Shown: positions 9,456-20,100, counted from the stretch's first letter. The stretch: DNA of 64,000 nucleotides from Flavobacterium shii (GCF_025847235.1 NZ_JAOZEW010000015.1:1-64000), one strand, 5' to 3'. Made by a program: numbers and translations. The notes: generated by a model from the sequence alone, not told the origin.

Positions 9456-10664
9456 CTAGCTAGGAAAAGATATTTTCCCCATTGATACGGATGGAATTCC
9501 TTTGCGTGTTCCAAAATCTGAAGTCCCACCAGAAATGGTTTCATTTGCTAAAATGGCAAATAATATGGCTTCTTTTGCATCTCCGGAAATTCCTAAAACA
9601 TCGGTGTTTGAAAATGTGCAAGGCAATAGTTCTTTTAACCAATCTACTAATAATGGATTGTGTGCCCCTCCGCCAGACATATAAATTGTAAAACTTTCAA
9701 TAGGATATGCCGTATTGGTTATGGCTGTATGTATGGCACTGGCTATTGTTTCGGCACTAAATCGGGTTAATGTTGCCAATAAATCTTCAATAGTAATGTT
9801 TTGTGTTTTACTTTGAGCTTGTGCTTTTTTTACATATTCTATATTAAAAAGTTCTGGACCTGTTGTCTTCGGGAAAGCTGCAAGGAAGAACTCATCGGCT
9901 TTTAAAGCTTCCAAAAGAGAAAGGTTTATGGTACCTTGTTTTGCTATTTCGGCATCTTTATCATAGGCTTTGTAGGGAAACGAAAGTCTGGTAAAAGCAT
10001 CAATTAAGGTGTTTCCTGTCCCTGTATCGGTAACAAAAACTTCTTCGGGATTACTACTTGATGGCAAGTAGGTAAAATTTGCAATACCTCCCATATTAAG
10101 CATAATACGATTCTCTCCTTTTTTTCCAAACAAGAAATAATCTCCATATACGGCAAGTGGTGCTCCTTCTCCACCTGCAGCAAGATGTTTTTGTCTAAAA
10201 TCCGAAAGAGTTATAATTCCCGTTTTTACAGCAATATGATCTCCGTCGCCAATTTGTAAAGTAGCATTTGGAAATTTCTCTTGTTGGTGTAAAATCTTTG
10301 GAGCGTGAAAAACAGTTTGCCCATGTGAAGCTACCAAATCTATTTTATCGGTTGGGATTCCCCAACGATCTAAACATTCCAAAATCATATTGGCATGAAG
10401 AACTCCAATCCATTCATTTAATAAAATAAGTTTCTGAAAATTAATTGTTTGTTTCGCAAATACGGTTCTGATTTCTGATTTTATTTCTTCAGAATAATCA
10501 ACGGTGTCAAATTGGATTAATTGGACTTCTGTGCTTTCACCAGAACCTGAGATTTCGCATAAAGCCACATCCAGTCCATCCAAAGAAGTACCAGACATTA
10601 ATCCGATAATTGTTCGGGAAGGTTTTTGGGCAATTTTATGTAGTAATTCCAGATTTGCGTTCAT
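9456..10664 (-). CDS. anmK: Anhydro-N-acetylmuramic acid kinase
   Basis: 402 aa. The ATP-binding signature Gly-Leu-Met-Ser-Gly-Thr-Ser-Leu-Asp-Gly-Leu-Asp begins near residue 21. Later come Ala-Ser-His-Gly-Gln-Thr-Val-Phe-His and a Met-Asn-Met-Gly-Gly-Ile-Ala-Asn-Phe-type segment, both typical of AnmK. The enzyme hydrolyses the 1,6-anhydro bond of anhydro-MurNAc while phosphorylating it, giving MurNAc-6P, the substrate of MurQ. It is cytosolic. It sits between the NagZ-AmiE fusion and nagX on the minus strand, which fits a recycling pathway for products of lytic transglycosylases. The 326-bp gap upstream suggests its own promoter. Confidence 0.95.
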   Translation of the reverse strand: MNANLELLHKIAQKPSRTIIGLMSGTSLDGLDVALCEISGSGESTEVQLIQFDTVDYSEEIKSEIRTVFAKQTINFQKLILLNEWIGVLHANMILECLDRWGIPTDKIDLVASHGQTVFHAPKILHQQEKFPNATLQIGDGDHIAVKTGIITLSDFRQKHLAAGGEGAPLAVYGDYFLFGKKGENRIMLNMGGIANFTYLPSSSNPEEVFVTDTGTGNTLIDAFTRLSFPYKAYDKDAEIAKQGTINLSLLEALKADEFFLAAFPKTTGPELFNIEYVKKAQAQSKTQNITIEDLLATLTRFSAETIASAIHTAITNTAYPIESFTIYMSGGGAHNPLLVDWLKELLPCTFSNTDVLGISGDAKEAILFAILANETISGGTSDFGTRKGIPSVSMGKISFPS

Positions 10665-10693
10665 GATTTTGGTTTTAAAAAGGTCATTTTAAT

Positions 10694-10783
10694 ATATTTT
10701 TTAAACCATGTAAGTAATGTAAGTTCATTTAAGCAGTATTTTGAGAAGGCTCTAATATGAACTTATATTTCTTATATGGTTAA
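10694..10783. repeat. 90-bp intergenic repeat, copy 1 (imperfect inverted repeat)
   Basis: It matches copy 2 (10889-10978) at 87 of 90 positions by eye. Each copy is itself an imperfect inverted repeat. The first 27 nt or so (AACCATGTAAG onwards) pair with the last 27 with four mismatches around a loop of about 26 nt. Confidence 0.85.
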
Positions 10784-10888
10784 ATTTAATACAGGTTTTA
10801 TTTAACGTTTGATTGATATAAATAATTCTTTTAATTCGTTTTTAGTGTAATTATTTTTTAACACATAACATAGCTTTTAAAACTCAAA

Positions 10889-10978
10889 ATATTTTTTAAA
10901 CCATGTAAGTAATGTGAGTTCATTTAAACAGTATTTTGAGAAGACTCTAATATGAACTTATATTTCTTATATGGTTAA
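10889..10978. repeat. 90-bp intergenic repeat, copy 2 (imperfect inverted repeat)
   Basis: Direct repeat of 10694-10783, offset by 195 bp, with three mismatches. It ends 12 bp before the stop codon of the NagZ-AmiE gene. The 326-bp gap 10665-10990 contains little besides the two copies and AT-rich spacer. The element could work as a hairpin terminator or be a small non-coding repeat family. Confidence 0.85.
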
Positions 10979-10990
10979 TTTTATCTTGAT

Positions 10991-13900
10991 TTACTTGACC
11001 ATAATAGCATCTTGAATTATTTGCTGAATATCTTCTCTAATTTTTCCTTTTGCTAATTTATTATCATCATTAATAGTACTCGGATAAGTTCTATTGGATA
11101 AAAACACATAAACAATTTCTGTTTCCGGATCAACCCAAGCGATGTCTCCTGTAAATCCTGTGTGTCCAAAACTAGAAGGAGAAACACAGGCGCAAGTAGG
11201 ACCTTTTTCGGCTATTCTTTTATCAAAACCTAAGCCTCTTTGAACTCCTTTATCGACGTAATAGCAAGTGTTGAAGGTATCAAATGTTTTTGCTGAAAAA
11301 TATTGTTTATTGCCGTAATTTCCTTTTTGTAAATACATTTGCATCATTTTGGCTACGTCCATAGCATTAGAAAAAATTCCTGCATGTCCAGCAATCCCAC
11401 CTTCCATTGCTGCAGCCATATCGTGAACATATCCCTGAATGACCTGATGTCTGAAATAAGTATCGATTTCGGTAGGAGCAATGTTATTTTTATCAAATCG
11501 GTCTAGGGGATTGTAAAGTGTATTATTCATTCCGAGTGTGCTGTAGAAATTTTGCTGACTCAGAACTTCCAATTTTTCATGGGTTTTTCTTTCTAAGTAT
11601 TCCTTAAGAATGATAAAGGTGAAATCACTATATCGGTATTCTTTTTTTAAGGATAACGGACTATCGGCAATGATTTTCATGATGGTGTCGTGATAGTCAT
11701 TTCTAATAAAAAGATTATCTGCAACTTTTGTCGAAAAGTTGGATTCGGCTACTTTACGATAATATTTTTCCGAAGGCTTTCCTTCACTATCCAGTGTTGC
11801 TTTGTAAAACGGAATCCAGGCTTGAAGTCCTGCATAATGGGTTAGTAAATCCTTGAAGCTGATGTTTTCTTTATTTGTTTTTGCAAAAAGCGGAACCATA
11901 TCTTTTAATTTGGTGTCCAGATTCACTTTCCCATTATCGTATAATTGCATCACATTAGGCAACGTCGAAATTATTTTTGAAATCGATGCAACGTCGTATA
12001 AATCTGAGTTTGTAACTTTTCTAGTATTATCATAGGTTTGACTACCGTATGATTTCTGGAAAATAACACTTCCTTTTCTAGCAACAAGAACTTGCATTCC
12101 GGGAGTCATTTTACCATCGATTGCTTTTTGGGCTACAGCATCAATTTTTGATAAAATAAGCGGATTCATGCCTACATTTTCTGGCTTTGTAAAACCCAAA
12201 CGATTTATTTTTTCGGTGGATAAACCATCATTTACATTAAAGGATGTATTTATGGATACGGGTAATTTTCCTTTGGCTTCGATAGCTCCAAATAGTAATT
12301 CTGCAGAAACAATCTGGCTTATATCTGAGTTTTGGTATGAGACTACTAATCCTTCGATATCATCAAAATTTGTGATTGGCAATAGGGAATATGGTTTTGT
12401 AAAAATATCCAAAATCACTTTATTGCGCTTTGCAATTTCTTGTAACCAAAGCAATTCAGTATCTGTAAAATTCTGTTTTTCCCAAGGTTTATTTACCTTG
12501 TGAAAACCAATGATAACCGTATTGTAATTTTTTAATTCTTTGTTTAAACTATCAAGATTAGTGCTGGCTAATTCTGTAACTTCTGTATATTTTTTCAATG
12601 TGGTTACAAAATCACTGTTAACATCATCTCCTAGTTTTATATATGCAATTTTCTGATCTAAGTTTTTGATAGGAAGTATATCCTTTTCATTTTTTAAAAC
12701 GGTAATAGCATTTTCATATAATTTATAATGCAAGGCATCATTTTTCGATGGATTAAGATCGTTGTATATGTTTGCCATATCCACAGGTTTGTATTTATTT
12801 AATCCTGCTTTAAATTTATAATGCAATATTTTTTTTGTTGAATGTGCCAAACGCTCCTCAGTAATAACCCCTTCATTATAGGCTATTTCCAATTTCTGGA
12901 CGGCTACAGGTACATTATCGGAACAAAGTAAAATGTCATTTCCGGCAAGAAGCATAGCTATTTCCAGATCACCGGGGGCTTTAAAATTACTTGCACCTTT
13001 CATCGCTAAACCATCGGTGAAAATCAAACCTTCAAAACCTAATTCTTTTTGAAGCAGGTTTGTGACTACATTGTAAGAAGCTGAAGAAGGAACATTTGGT
13101 GTTGGTTCTAAGCTTGGAATATTAAGATGGGCAACCATAACAGATACTAAACCTTCATCGAAGATTCGTTTGTATGGATATAATTCGACTAATTCCAGTC
13201 GTTCTTTTGAGAAATTGACCAAAGGCAATGCATAATGCGAATCCGTTGATGTATCTCCATGTCCAGGGAAATGTTTTCCAGTACTAAAAACGCCCTGACT
13301 TTGTACGCCTTTCATTAACGCAATGGCTTTGTTGCTTACGTTAACTTTGTCTTCGCCAAAAGAGCGATTTCCAATAATTGGATTTTTAGGATTGGTATTG
13401 ATGTCAAGAACTGGAGCGAAATTAAAATGGATTCCAATACGTTTGTTTTCGTTGGCCATGTTTCTTCCAACATTTTCAATTAAATTTAAGTCTTGAATTG
13501 CGCCTAAAGTCATATTCCAAGGATAACGATAAGTAGAATCTAATCGCATTGCCAATCCCCATTCGGCATCAATTCCTATGAATAAAGGAACTTTTGCTTT
13601 GGATTGGTATTGGTTGGTTAATCTGGCCTGACGAATGGGACCGCCTTGAAAAAAGATTATTCCGCCTACTTTATAGTCTTGAACTAATTTATTAATTTGA
13701 TTCGAATGAACAGAATCTTTATTAGAATAGGCTGAAATCATAAACAGCTGACCAACTTTTTCCCGAAGTGACATCTTATTGTAAATACTGTCGACCCAAG
13801 CAGTTTCTCTATCAGAATCTTTAAAGAAAGTTTTTTTTTCTGATTTGTTTGGAGCAATATAAACGACTGTATCCTTTGAAAAAGAGTCTTTTTTTAAATC

Positions 13901-13993
13901 TTTAATCGTGTTATTCTTTTTGGAAACAGCACAATTGGTGATTAAAAATAAAAATGTGGCACAAAGGCTGATCTTTATGATGTAATCTTTCAT
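10991..13993 (-). CDS. NagZ-AmiE fusion: GH3 beta-N-acetylglucosaminidase plus beta-lactamase-fold amidase, lipoprotein
   Basis: 1000 aa. A lipoprotein signal ends at Leu-Ile-Thr-Asn-Cys near residue 21. Residues about 65-420 are GH3 of the NagZ type, with Lys240-His-Phe-Pro-Gly-His-Gly, the NagZ-specific catalytic dyad Asp251/His253 and candidate nucleophile Asp327. A C-terminal GH3-like linker region follows. From about 625 there is a serine beta-lactamase/PBP-fold domain with Ser670-x-x-Lys673, a Tyr-Ser-Asp motif and a late His-Thr-Gly. In B. subtilis, NagZ and AmiE, a beta-lactamase-fold N-acetylmuramyl-L-alanine amidase, act in sequence on muropeptides. Here the two activities appear joined. 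Anchoring to a periplasmic membrane face or the cell surface is inferred. The amidase assignment rests on the B. subtilis pairing. Confidence 0.88.
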   Translation of the reverse strand: MKDYIIKISLCATFLFLITNCAVSKKNNTIKDLKKDSFSKDTVVYIAPNKSEKKTFFKDSDRETAWVDSIYNKMSLREKVGQLFMISAYSNKDSVHSNQINKLVQDYKVGGIIFFQGGPIRQARLTNQYQSKAKVPLFIGIDAEWGLAMRLDSTYRYPWNMTLGAIQDLNLIENVGRNMANENKRIGIHFNFAPVLDINTNPKNPIIGNRSFGEDKVNVSNKAIALMKGVQSQGVFSTGKHFPGHGDTSTDSHYALPLVNFSKERLELVELYPYKRIFDEGLVSVMVAHLNIPSLEPTPNVPSSASYNVVTNLLQKELGFEGLIFTDGLAMKGASNFKAPGDLEIAMLLAGNDILLCSDNVPVAVQKLEIAYNEGVITEERLAHSTKKILHYKFKAGLNKYKPVDMANIYNDLNPSKNDALHYKLYENAITVLKNEKDILPIKNLDQKIAYIKLGDDVNSDFVTTLKKYTEVTELASTNLDSLNKELKNYNTVIIGFHKVNKPWEKQNFTDTELLWLQEIAKRNKVILDIFTKPYSLLPITNFDDIEGLVVSYQNSDISQIVSAELLFGAIEAKGKLPVSINTSFNVNDGLSTEKINRLGFTKPENVGMNPLILSKIDAVAQKAIDGKMTPGMQVLVARKGSVIFQKSYGSQTYDNTRKVTNSDLYDVASISKIISTLPNVMQLYDNGKVNLDTKLKDMVPLFAKTNKENISFKDLLTHYAGLQAWIPFYKATLDSEGKPSEKYYRKVAESNFSTKVADNLFIRNDYHDTIMKIIADSPLSLKKEYRYSDFTFIILKEYLERKTHEKLEVLSQQNFYSTLGMNNTLYNPLDRFDKNNIAPTEIDTYFRHQVIQGYVHDMAAAMEGGIAGHAGIFSNAMDVAKMMQMYLQKGNYGNKQYFSAKTFDTFNTCYYVDKGVQRGLGFDKRIAEKGPTCACVSPSSFGHTGFTGDIAWVDPETEIVYVFLSNRTYPSTINDDNKLAKGKIREDIQQIIQDAIMVK

Positions 13994-14075
13994 GGTAATT
14001 ATTTTTTGGCAATTGAATTCTAATTATTTTTAGTTTCCAATTGGTTAGTCGATTAGTTATGTTTTTAACGTGGTT

Positions 14076-15584
14076 TTAAAAACTTATTTTTTCGCTACTA
14101 CGGGAACTTGTCAGGAATAATCCTAAGTAGGTTATTAGTCCGTTTAGTACTATTAGTTCATTATCGAATACATATCCGGAAAATAATATTTTTGAATTTT
14201 CATTTATTAAATACGTGAAGAAAGGGGATAACAGGCATATTAACGGAACTAGTTTATCATTTACGTTTCTTGATTTTTGGAACAGTCCAAATGCATATAA
14301 TCCTAATAATGGGCCATAGGTATATGAAGCAACTTTGAATATCATTCCAACAACTGAACTGTCATTGATGGAATTAAAAATGAGTATTACGAAGAAGATC
14401 AATGCAGAAAAACTGATATGAACCAAATGTCTTACGCGTACTGAGTTTTTCTTATTGCTATTCTCGGCTTTATCCATGCCTAAAAAATCGACACAAAAAG
14501 AGGTTGTTAATGCTGTTAATGCCGAATCGGTCGTGGCAAACGTTGCTGCAATAATTCCTAATAAAAATACAATTGCCGGGATTGTGGCTAAATGATTTAA
14601 AGCAATTTCTGGAAAAAGTAAATCGGTTCTTGGTTTACCTGTGATTAAATCAACTGGGATCGCGATTCCGTTTTTATTAGCATAGATGTATAGTAAAGCT
14701 CCAACACTTAAAAAGAAGATATTGATAATAACGAAGATTCCTGTAAAGGTAAACATGTTCTTTTGTGCTTCGCCTATATTTTTACAGCTCAGGTTTTTTT
14801 GCATTAAATCCTGATCTAATCCTGTCATTGCTATAGTTACAAACATTCCTCCTAATATTTGTTTTACAAAATGGAATTTGCTTCCCAGAAAATCATCAAA
14901 GAAAAATATCTTTGAATAATTACTGTTTTTCACTTCTTCAAAAGCGCCAATAGCACTTAAATCCATGCGGTCACAAATAAAATAGATGGTAAGGAAAACC
15001 GAAGTAACAAGGAAAAAAGTCTGTAAAGTATCTGTTATAATGATTGTTTTTAATCCGCCTCTGTAGGTATAAGAAAAAATTAGAATTAAGGATATTAATA
15101 CTGTAAAAGCGAAAGGAATACCATAATAATCAAATACGAAACGCTGTAAAACAATTACCACTAAGTATAGTCTGAACGCAGAACTTACGGTTCTGCTAAT
15201 TAAGAAAATAGAGGCAGCTGTTTTGTAGCTGTAAAGCCCCATTCTTTGTTCTATATATCCATAAATAGAGGTTAAATTCATTCGGTAATATAGCGGTAAT
15301 AATAACTTTGTAATTACTATAAATCCGATAGCGTTACCCAATACAAATTGAAAGTATTTGAATTGTTCACCACTCGGAGCACCTACTTCTCCCGGGACAG
15401 ATATAAAAGTTACTCCGGAAAGAGCAGTTCCTATCATTCCAAAAGCAACTAAATACCATTTGGAGTTTTTATTGGCTGTAAAAAAAGCAGCATTTCCATC
15501 ATCTTTTTTGCTGACTCTATGTGAGATATAGAATAATGTTCCGAAATAAATGATTATAAGGATAAGGATAGTGCTTGGTGTCAT
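14076..15584 (-). CDS. Sodium:solute symporter (SSS family), probable amino-sugar importer
   Basis: 502 aa with about 13 hydrophobic segments and no signal peptide. The early segment Gly-Thr-Ala-Leu-Ser-Gly-Val-Thr-Phe-Ile-Ser-Val-Pro-Gly and the Tyr-Arg-Gly-Gly-Leu-Lys stretch are typical of the SSS family. It lies in the inner membrane. It is placed 82 bp upstream of the NagZ-AmiE gene on the same strand, followed by anmK, so it most likely imports MurNAc, anhydro-MurNAc or GlcNAc released outside. The specific sugar cannot be read from the sequence. Confidence 0.85.
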   Translation of the reverse strand: MTPSTILILIIIYFGTLFYISHRVSKKDDGNAAFFTANKNSKWYLVAFGMIGTALSGVTFISVPGEVGAPSGEQFKYFQFVLGNAIGFIVITKLLLPLYYRMNLTSIYGYIEQRMGLYSYKTAASIFLISRTVSSAFRLYLVVIVLQRFVFDYYGIPFAFTVLISLILIFSYTYRGGLKTIIITDTLQTFFLVTSVFLTIYFICDRMDLSAIGAFEEVKNSNYSKIFFFDDFLGSKFHFVKQILGGMFVTIAMTGLDQDLMQKNLSCKNIGEAQKNMFTFTGIFVIINIFFLSVGALLYIYANKNGIAIPVDLITGKPRTDLLFPEIALNHLATIPAIVFLLGIIAATFATTDSALTALTTSFCVDFLGMDKAENSNKKNSVRVRHLVHISFSALIFFVILIFNSINDSSVVGMIFKVASYTYGPLLGLYAFGLFQKSRNVNDKLVPLICLLSPFFTYLINENSKILFSGYVFDNELIVLNGLITYLGLFLTSSRSSEKISF

Positions 15585-15647
15585 TTTATATCTTTAGAGG
15601 TTTATTCTTTTATAAAGCTATAAAAGATTTTAAATAGTTTAGGTGTT

Positions 15648-15740
15648 GTTTCCAGATTTTTATTTTTAGCAAGTAAAACGGCTTTTACGCTTTTATGTTT
15701 TTTAATAATTCCGATGCTAATTTCTCGTTAATCTGGATTG
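15648..15740 (-). pseudogene. murQ: Frameshifted remnant of the murQ 3' end
   Basis: The reverse strand matches the last 30 or so codons of the intact murQ at 21635-22462. In one frame it reads Ile-Asn-Glu-Lys-Leu-Ala-Ser-Glu-Leu-Leu-Lys. After a 1-nt shift it continues His-Lys-Ser-Val-Lys-Ala-Val-Leu-Leu-Ala-Lys-Asn-Lys-Asn-Leu-Glu. The intact gene has Ile-Asp-Glu-Lys-Arg-Ala-Ser-Glu-Leu-Leu-Lys-Lys-His-Lys-Ser-Val-Arg-Ala. No upstream part of murQ is present. The fragment lies between susD and the symporter, in the same order relative to susCD as the intact murQ of the other module. It is non-functional. Confidence 0.85.
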
Positions 15741-15779
15741 ATGTTTTTCATAATAAATAAATTGTGGTTGTATTATAAA

Positions 15780-15809
15780 AAATCGAGGCATATCAAGATG
15801 CCTCGATTT
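15780..15809 (-). terminator. Terminator after the first susD
   Basis: An 11-bp stem (15780-15790 with 15799-15809) and an 8-nt loop. On the minus strand a run of six T follows. It lies 10 bp beyond the susD stop codon and separates susCD from the symporter gene. Confidence 0.85.
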
Positions 15810-15818
15810 CAGGAGGTT

Positions 15819-17096
15819 TTATAATGCAGGATCGGCAGGGGTGTTAGAATTATTATTTCTCTCAGAATCTGGGTAAGGATACCAATTGCGGTTTCTTTCG
15901 GCTCCAGTTGTTCCTGCAGCAGGACGTTCAAATCTTCTGCTATCTTCGAATTTTAGACTTGACATATACATTTCGATACAACGGTTTCTGTAAATTTCGG
16001 TAAGAATACCAGTTTTTGTAATATCTCCGGTGTATGGAGGAAGGTTTGCTCCAATTCCGTAAGCATCTGCTGCTGCTGTTTTTGTTAAAACTTTATTTAG
16101 TTCTATAATAGCTTGAGGTAAATTGTCTTTTCGGGCATATGCTTCTGCTACAATTAGCATCATTTCACCTGGTAAATAAACGGGTATTGATTTAGTATTA
16201 GAATCAAAAAAGCCAATTGCAGTTGTAGGATTTGAACCTGGTTTAATATAGAAATTTAGTCTTCCGTCAGAACTTACAGGAGCTAAACTTGCAGGTAATC
16301 CCAAGGTTAAATCTACTGGTTGAAATACATTGTTAGTCGTAATAGAAATGTACGCAATCGGGTTGGCACTAATTTGATCGAAAGCAAATACTGATTTTGC
16401 AGCGAGATCAACCTTACCAGCATATGCGATAGCGTTATCATAGTCTCCAATCATTAAATAAGTTCTGGCCAAAAGGGCGTAAACAGTATTTTTATAGTTA
16501 ATCGTAGTTACCAAACCTGAAAATCCAGTTGCTTTGTCGAGAAGCGGTTCTGTTGCTTTTAAGATTTTAATAGCTTCGTTTAATACATCGGTTCTGGAAT
16601 CAAAAGTGGCATTTTTTCCTGTTTTTAGAGGAACACTTTGAAAGTACTGTACAAGAGTATTGAGTGCTAGTGCCTTAAAAATAGTAGCATGAACGAGAAC
16701 GCTTGCTCTTTCATTTTCTGCAGTTAAAACATCGACATGATCTATTACTTTTTGAGATTCAGATTTAATCACCAAGCATTGTGACCATAGATTATTTACA
16801 ACCGTATTTTTTGTAGAGAGTACATCGCCACCAATAGAAAGTTCACCTTCATCTACATTTCCTGCGTTTATAAGTCGTAGTTCTTTTGTTGTAAACCCGT
16901 TGCCGGTAATGGTGTTGTAAAGGGGACTTGCTCTCTCAATAGTCCAAAGTTGCTGCAATCCATTTGCTGCACCAATGATACCATCTCTATTTCCAAAAAC
17001 TAATTCTTGTGATGGTTTAGTCGGGTCTAAATAATCTTCATTGCAACCGGTTAAAAGGAATGCAAAGGCTACTATAGGGATGAATATTTTTTTCAT
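15819..17096 (-). CDS. SusD/RagB-family surface glycan-binding lipoprotein (module 1)
   Basis: 425 aa. The signal peptide ends in the lipobox Leu-Leu-Thr-Gly-Cys at about residue 18, so the mature protein is lipid-anchored at the outer membrane. The N-terminal Asp-Tyr-Leu-Asp-Pro-Thr, the TPR-like helical segments and a C-terminal region with Arg-Arg-Phe-Glu-Arg fit RagB/SusD. It starts 15 bp after the SusC stop, the standard susCD pairing. It should cap the SusC pore and bind the glycan or muropeptide before import. It is shorter than the second SusD (577 aa), so the ligand probably differs. The ligand is inferred only from context. Confidence 0.9.
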   Translation of the reverse strand: MKKIFIPIVAFAFLLTGCNEDYLDPTKPSQELVFGNRDGIIGAANGLQQLWTIERASPLYNTITGNGFTTKELRLINAGNVDEGELSIGGDVLSTKNTVVNNLWSQCLVIKSESQKVIDHVDVLTAENERASVLVHATIFKALALNTLVQYFQSVPLKTGKNATFDSRTDVLNEAIKILKATEPLLDKATGFSGLVTTINYKNTVYALLARTYLMIGDYDNAIAYAGKVDLAAKSVFAFDQISANPIAYISITTNNVFQPVDLTLGLPASLAPVSSDGRLNFYIKPGSNPTTAIGFFDSNTKSIPVYLPGEMMLIVAEAYARKDNLPQAIIELNKVLTKTAAADAYGIGANLPPYTGDITKTGILTEIYRNRCIEMYMSSLKFEDSRRFERPAAGTTGAERNRNWYPYPDSERNNNSNTPADPAL

Positions 17097-17111
17097 GATA
17101 TTTTTATTTGA

Positions 17112-20100
17112 TTAAAATTGAACTTTTACTGCCAATGAATATGAGCTAGGAATTGGCACTGTTCCAAAATTATATTTCGCAACAGAAGATTGTCCGCCAG
17201 AATTTGTTTCTGGATCGAAACTGGTAAATTTATCCCATGAAACTAGGTTTCTACCACTTGCGGTAATCGTTAAATCATCAAAGAACTGGTTTAATTTTCC
17301 GAAAGAATAATTTAAAGAAACTTCTCTTAATTTTAGGTAACTTCCATCAACTACTCTAAATTCTTCGACGTTGTAAATAGACCAGATGTATCCACGAGGT
17401 AATTCTCCATTAAGTTCTTTGGTAACCAATGTTCCTGATCCAACACCTTGTCTGGTTCTGTAATCAGCATCAAAAACATCTACTCCCTGAACGCCATCAA
17501 ATAATACTGATAAACCAAATTTTTTGTAATTAAAATTTGCCCCAAATGAAATAATATAATCTGGATTTGGATTTCCAATTTGTTTGTTCAAAATCGTTCC
17601 TGTAGGTTGCCCTGAAGCATCTCTTTGTGGTGCTCCTGTGTTTACGTTTCCTTTTTCGGTTTGAGGATATCCACTAGGAGTTAACAATAAACTGCCGTCT
17701 TCATTTCTTGCAAAGTAAGTACCGTAAAAAATCCCCACTGGTTTGTCCATTTCAACAAAAACGGGTGCTCCTGCTAAATTACTGTCTAGTTTAAAACGTG
17801 TTTGTGGTAATCCTGTTACTTTATTTCTATTACTGCTATAGTTTACAAAAAAGTCAAGATGTAAGTTCTCTTTTTTGATAAGATCATATTTAAGATTCAC
17901 TTCGAATCCTTTATTGTTCATTTTTCCAATATTTTGAATCGTGTTTGTAGCTCCTTCAGAAGCAGCTAATTGAACAGGTAATAACAAGTCATCAATGTCG
18001 GCATTGTAATAACTAAAGGATAAGTTTAAGCGATCTTTTAAGAATCCAAAATCACCACCAACTTCATAAGTAACACTCTGTTCCGGTTTTAGATCTAAAT
18101 TACCTTGTTTGAATCCCTCGATAGTAAAAGTACTATTTCCTAAAAGTGTTCCGGTAGAATAATTAGTAAAACGAGCATAAGGTTTAATCGCAGTTAAGCT
18201 TCCTGATTTTCCCCAAGATCCTCTAAAACGAACTGAACTCACAACATCATGAATGTTTTCCATGAATTTTTCATCAGAAAGAACATAACTTAAACTTGCT
18301 TTTGGATAAAACTGTGATCTGTTATTGCTGGAAAATATAGTCGAAGCATCTTGTCTTCCTGCTAACGTTATATATAATTTATCTTTAAAGCCAAAGGTTT
18401 CCTGAAGGTAATAACCCCATAAATTGTATTTTGACTGGCTAGAACTTGGTGAACCCGGAATTAAAGTGTTGAAAGCATTTATGGTTTCAATAAATGGTTT
18501 TAAGTTTCGACCTTCAATAGCTGCAAAATCATCACGGTAGGTTTGTACATTATATCCTGCGTAAGTTGTCATTTTCCAGTTTTCGTTGATATTCCAAAGA
18601 TATCTTAAATTCAAATCGTTATTAAATTGTACAACCCTGTTAGTTGCTTCAGAAACGTAACCATCATTATAATAGGCAGGATTAACCACATATGGATATC
18701 TTGGAATAAATACATTTCCTCTTTGGTTGTAATTGTCTATACCAAAAATCAAATCGGCATTGAAGTTTTTAAAGGGCACGTAGTTTAATTGTAAATCGGA
18801 AATAATACGATCTGTATTTTGCTTTATTTTGAAAGTTTCGATTATAGATAACGGATTAATCCTGTTAGGGTCAACGCCTAATAAATTACCATTAGCATCT
18901 CTTCGACTAATATCATAAGTGTTATTGGTAATGTTAATAGAGTTAATTGGGCTCCAGAAAACGTTTCCATCCGGTTTTTCATTTGAGCTTGAATTAATAT
19001 AATTCAATCCTACTGTTGCAGATAATTTCGAATTAAATTCATGTTTCAATCTTACTTTTGCACCTGCTCTTTTAAAATCTGTATTTTTTATAATTCCTTC
19101 GTTTACTAAATAGCCAAGTGAAGCAAAATATTTAGTTTTTTCATCTCCGCCCTGTAGCGAAAAGTAAGTGTCGGTTCCAATACCTGTAGTGAAAATATCA
19201 TCTTGATAATCATATCGTTGAATGTTGGTGGTTCTGGTTTCTAGATCTCTTCCCAATACATTAACGGTAGTTGGACTGGCAGGATTTCCTTGTATAGGAA
19301 ACAAAGCTGGGGAAGTACTTACAAATTGTTTATCGGACATATTCATGTCTAATTTTTTTCGAATTTGGTTTGAGGTCACACTAGTCGAAAATGTATATCT
19401 GGTTTCTCCGGCAACTCCTTTTTTAGTTGTAATTAAAACAACACCATTTGCAGCTCTTGAGCCATAAATCGCTGCGGCGGCTCCTCCGTTTAATACTTCG
19501 ACACTTTGTATGTCGTTAGGATTAATATCTGATGATCGGTTTTGACCAATTTGCATATTAGAGTTTCCCGAAGTTACATTTAAGTTGGTAACGTTTGTAG
19601 TCGCATTGTTTAAAACAACTCCATCAATAACATATAATGGATCGGAAGATCCTAATATAGAAGAAGTTCCTCTAAGTTTAATACTGAATCCTCCGGCAGG
19701 ATCACCTGAATTTTGAGAAACCTGAGCACCTGCAATTTTTCCTTGCAAAGCAGTCGAAAGACCTCCTGGTTGTGCCTTTACCAAGTCTTCACCTTTTAAG
19801 CTTGTAACAGCGTTTCCAAGCTCTTTACGAGTTGCACGAACTGTAGATCCTAATACTACAACTTCGGAAAGAGCGTTGAGTTCTTCGGTCATTTTAGTAT
19901 TAATGACACTAGTGGTGGCTGAAATTTTAACTTTTTTAGAAGCAAATCCAACAAAACTAAAAACAAGTGTTTCATTTTCATTTGCAGCGATGCTAAATTT
20001 TCCATCTAAATCTGTTGAGGTACTCTTAGATGTTCCTTCAATTAAGACAGATACTCCTGGTAGAGAAAGTCCGTCGGATTGACTTGTAATTGTTCCAGTA

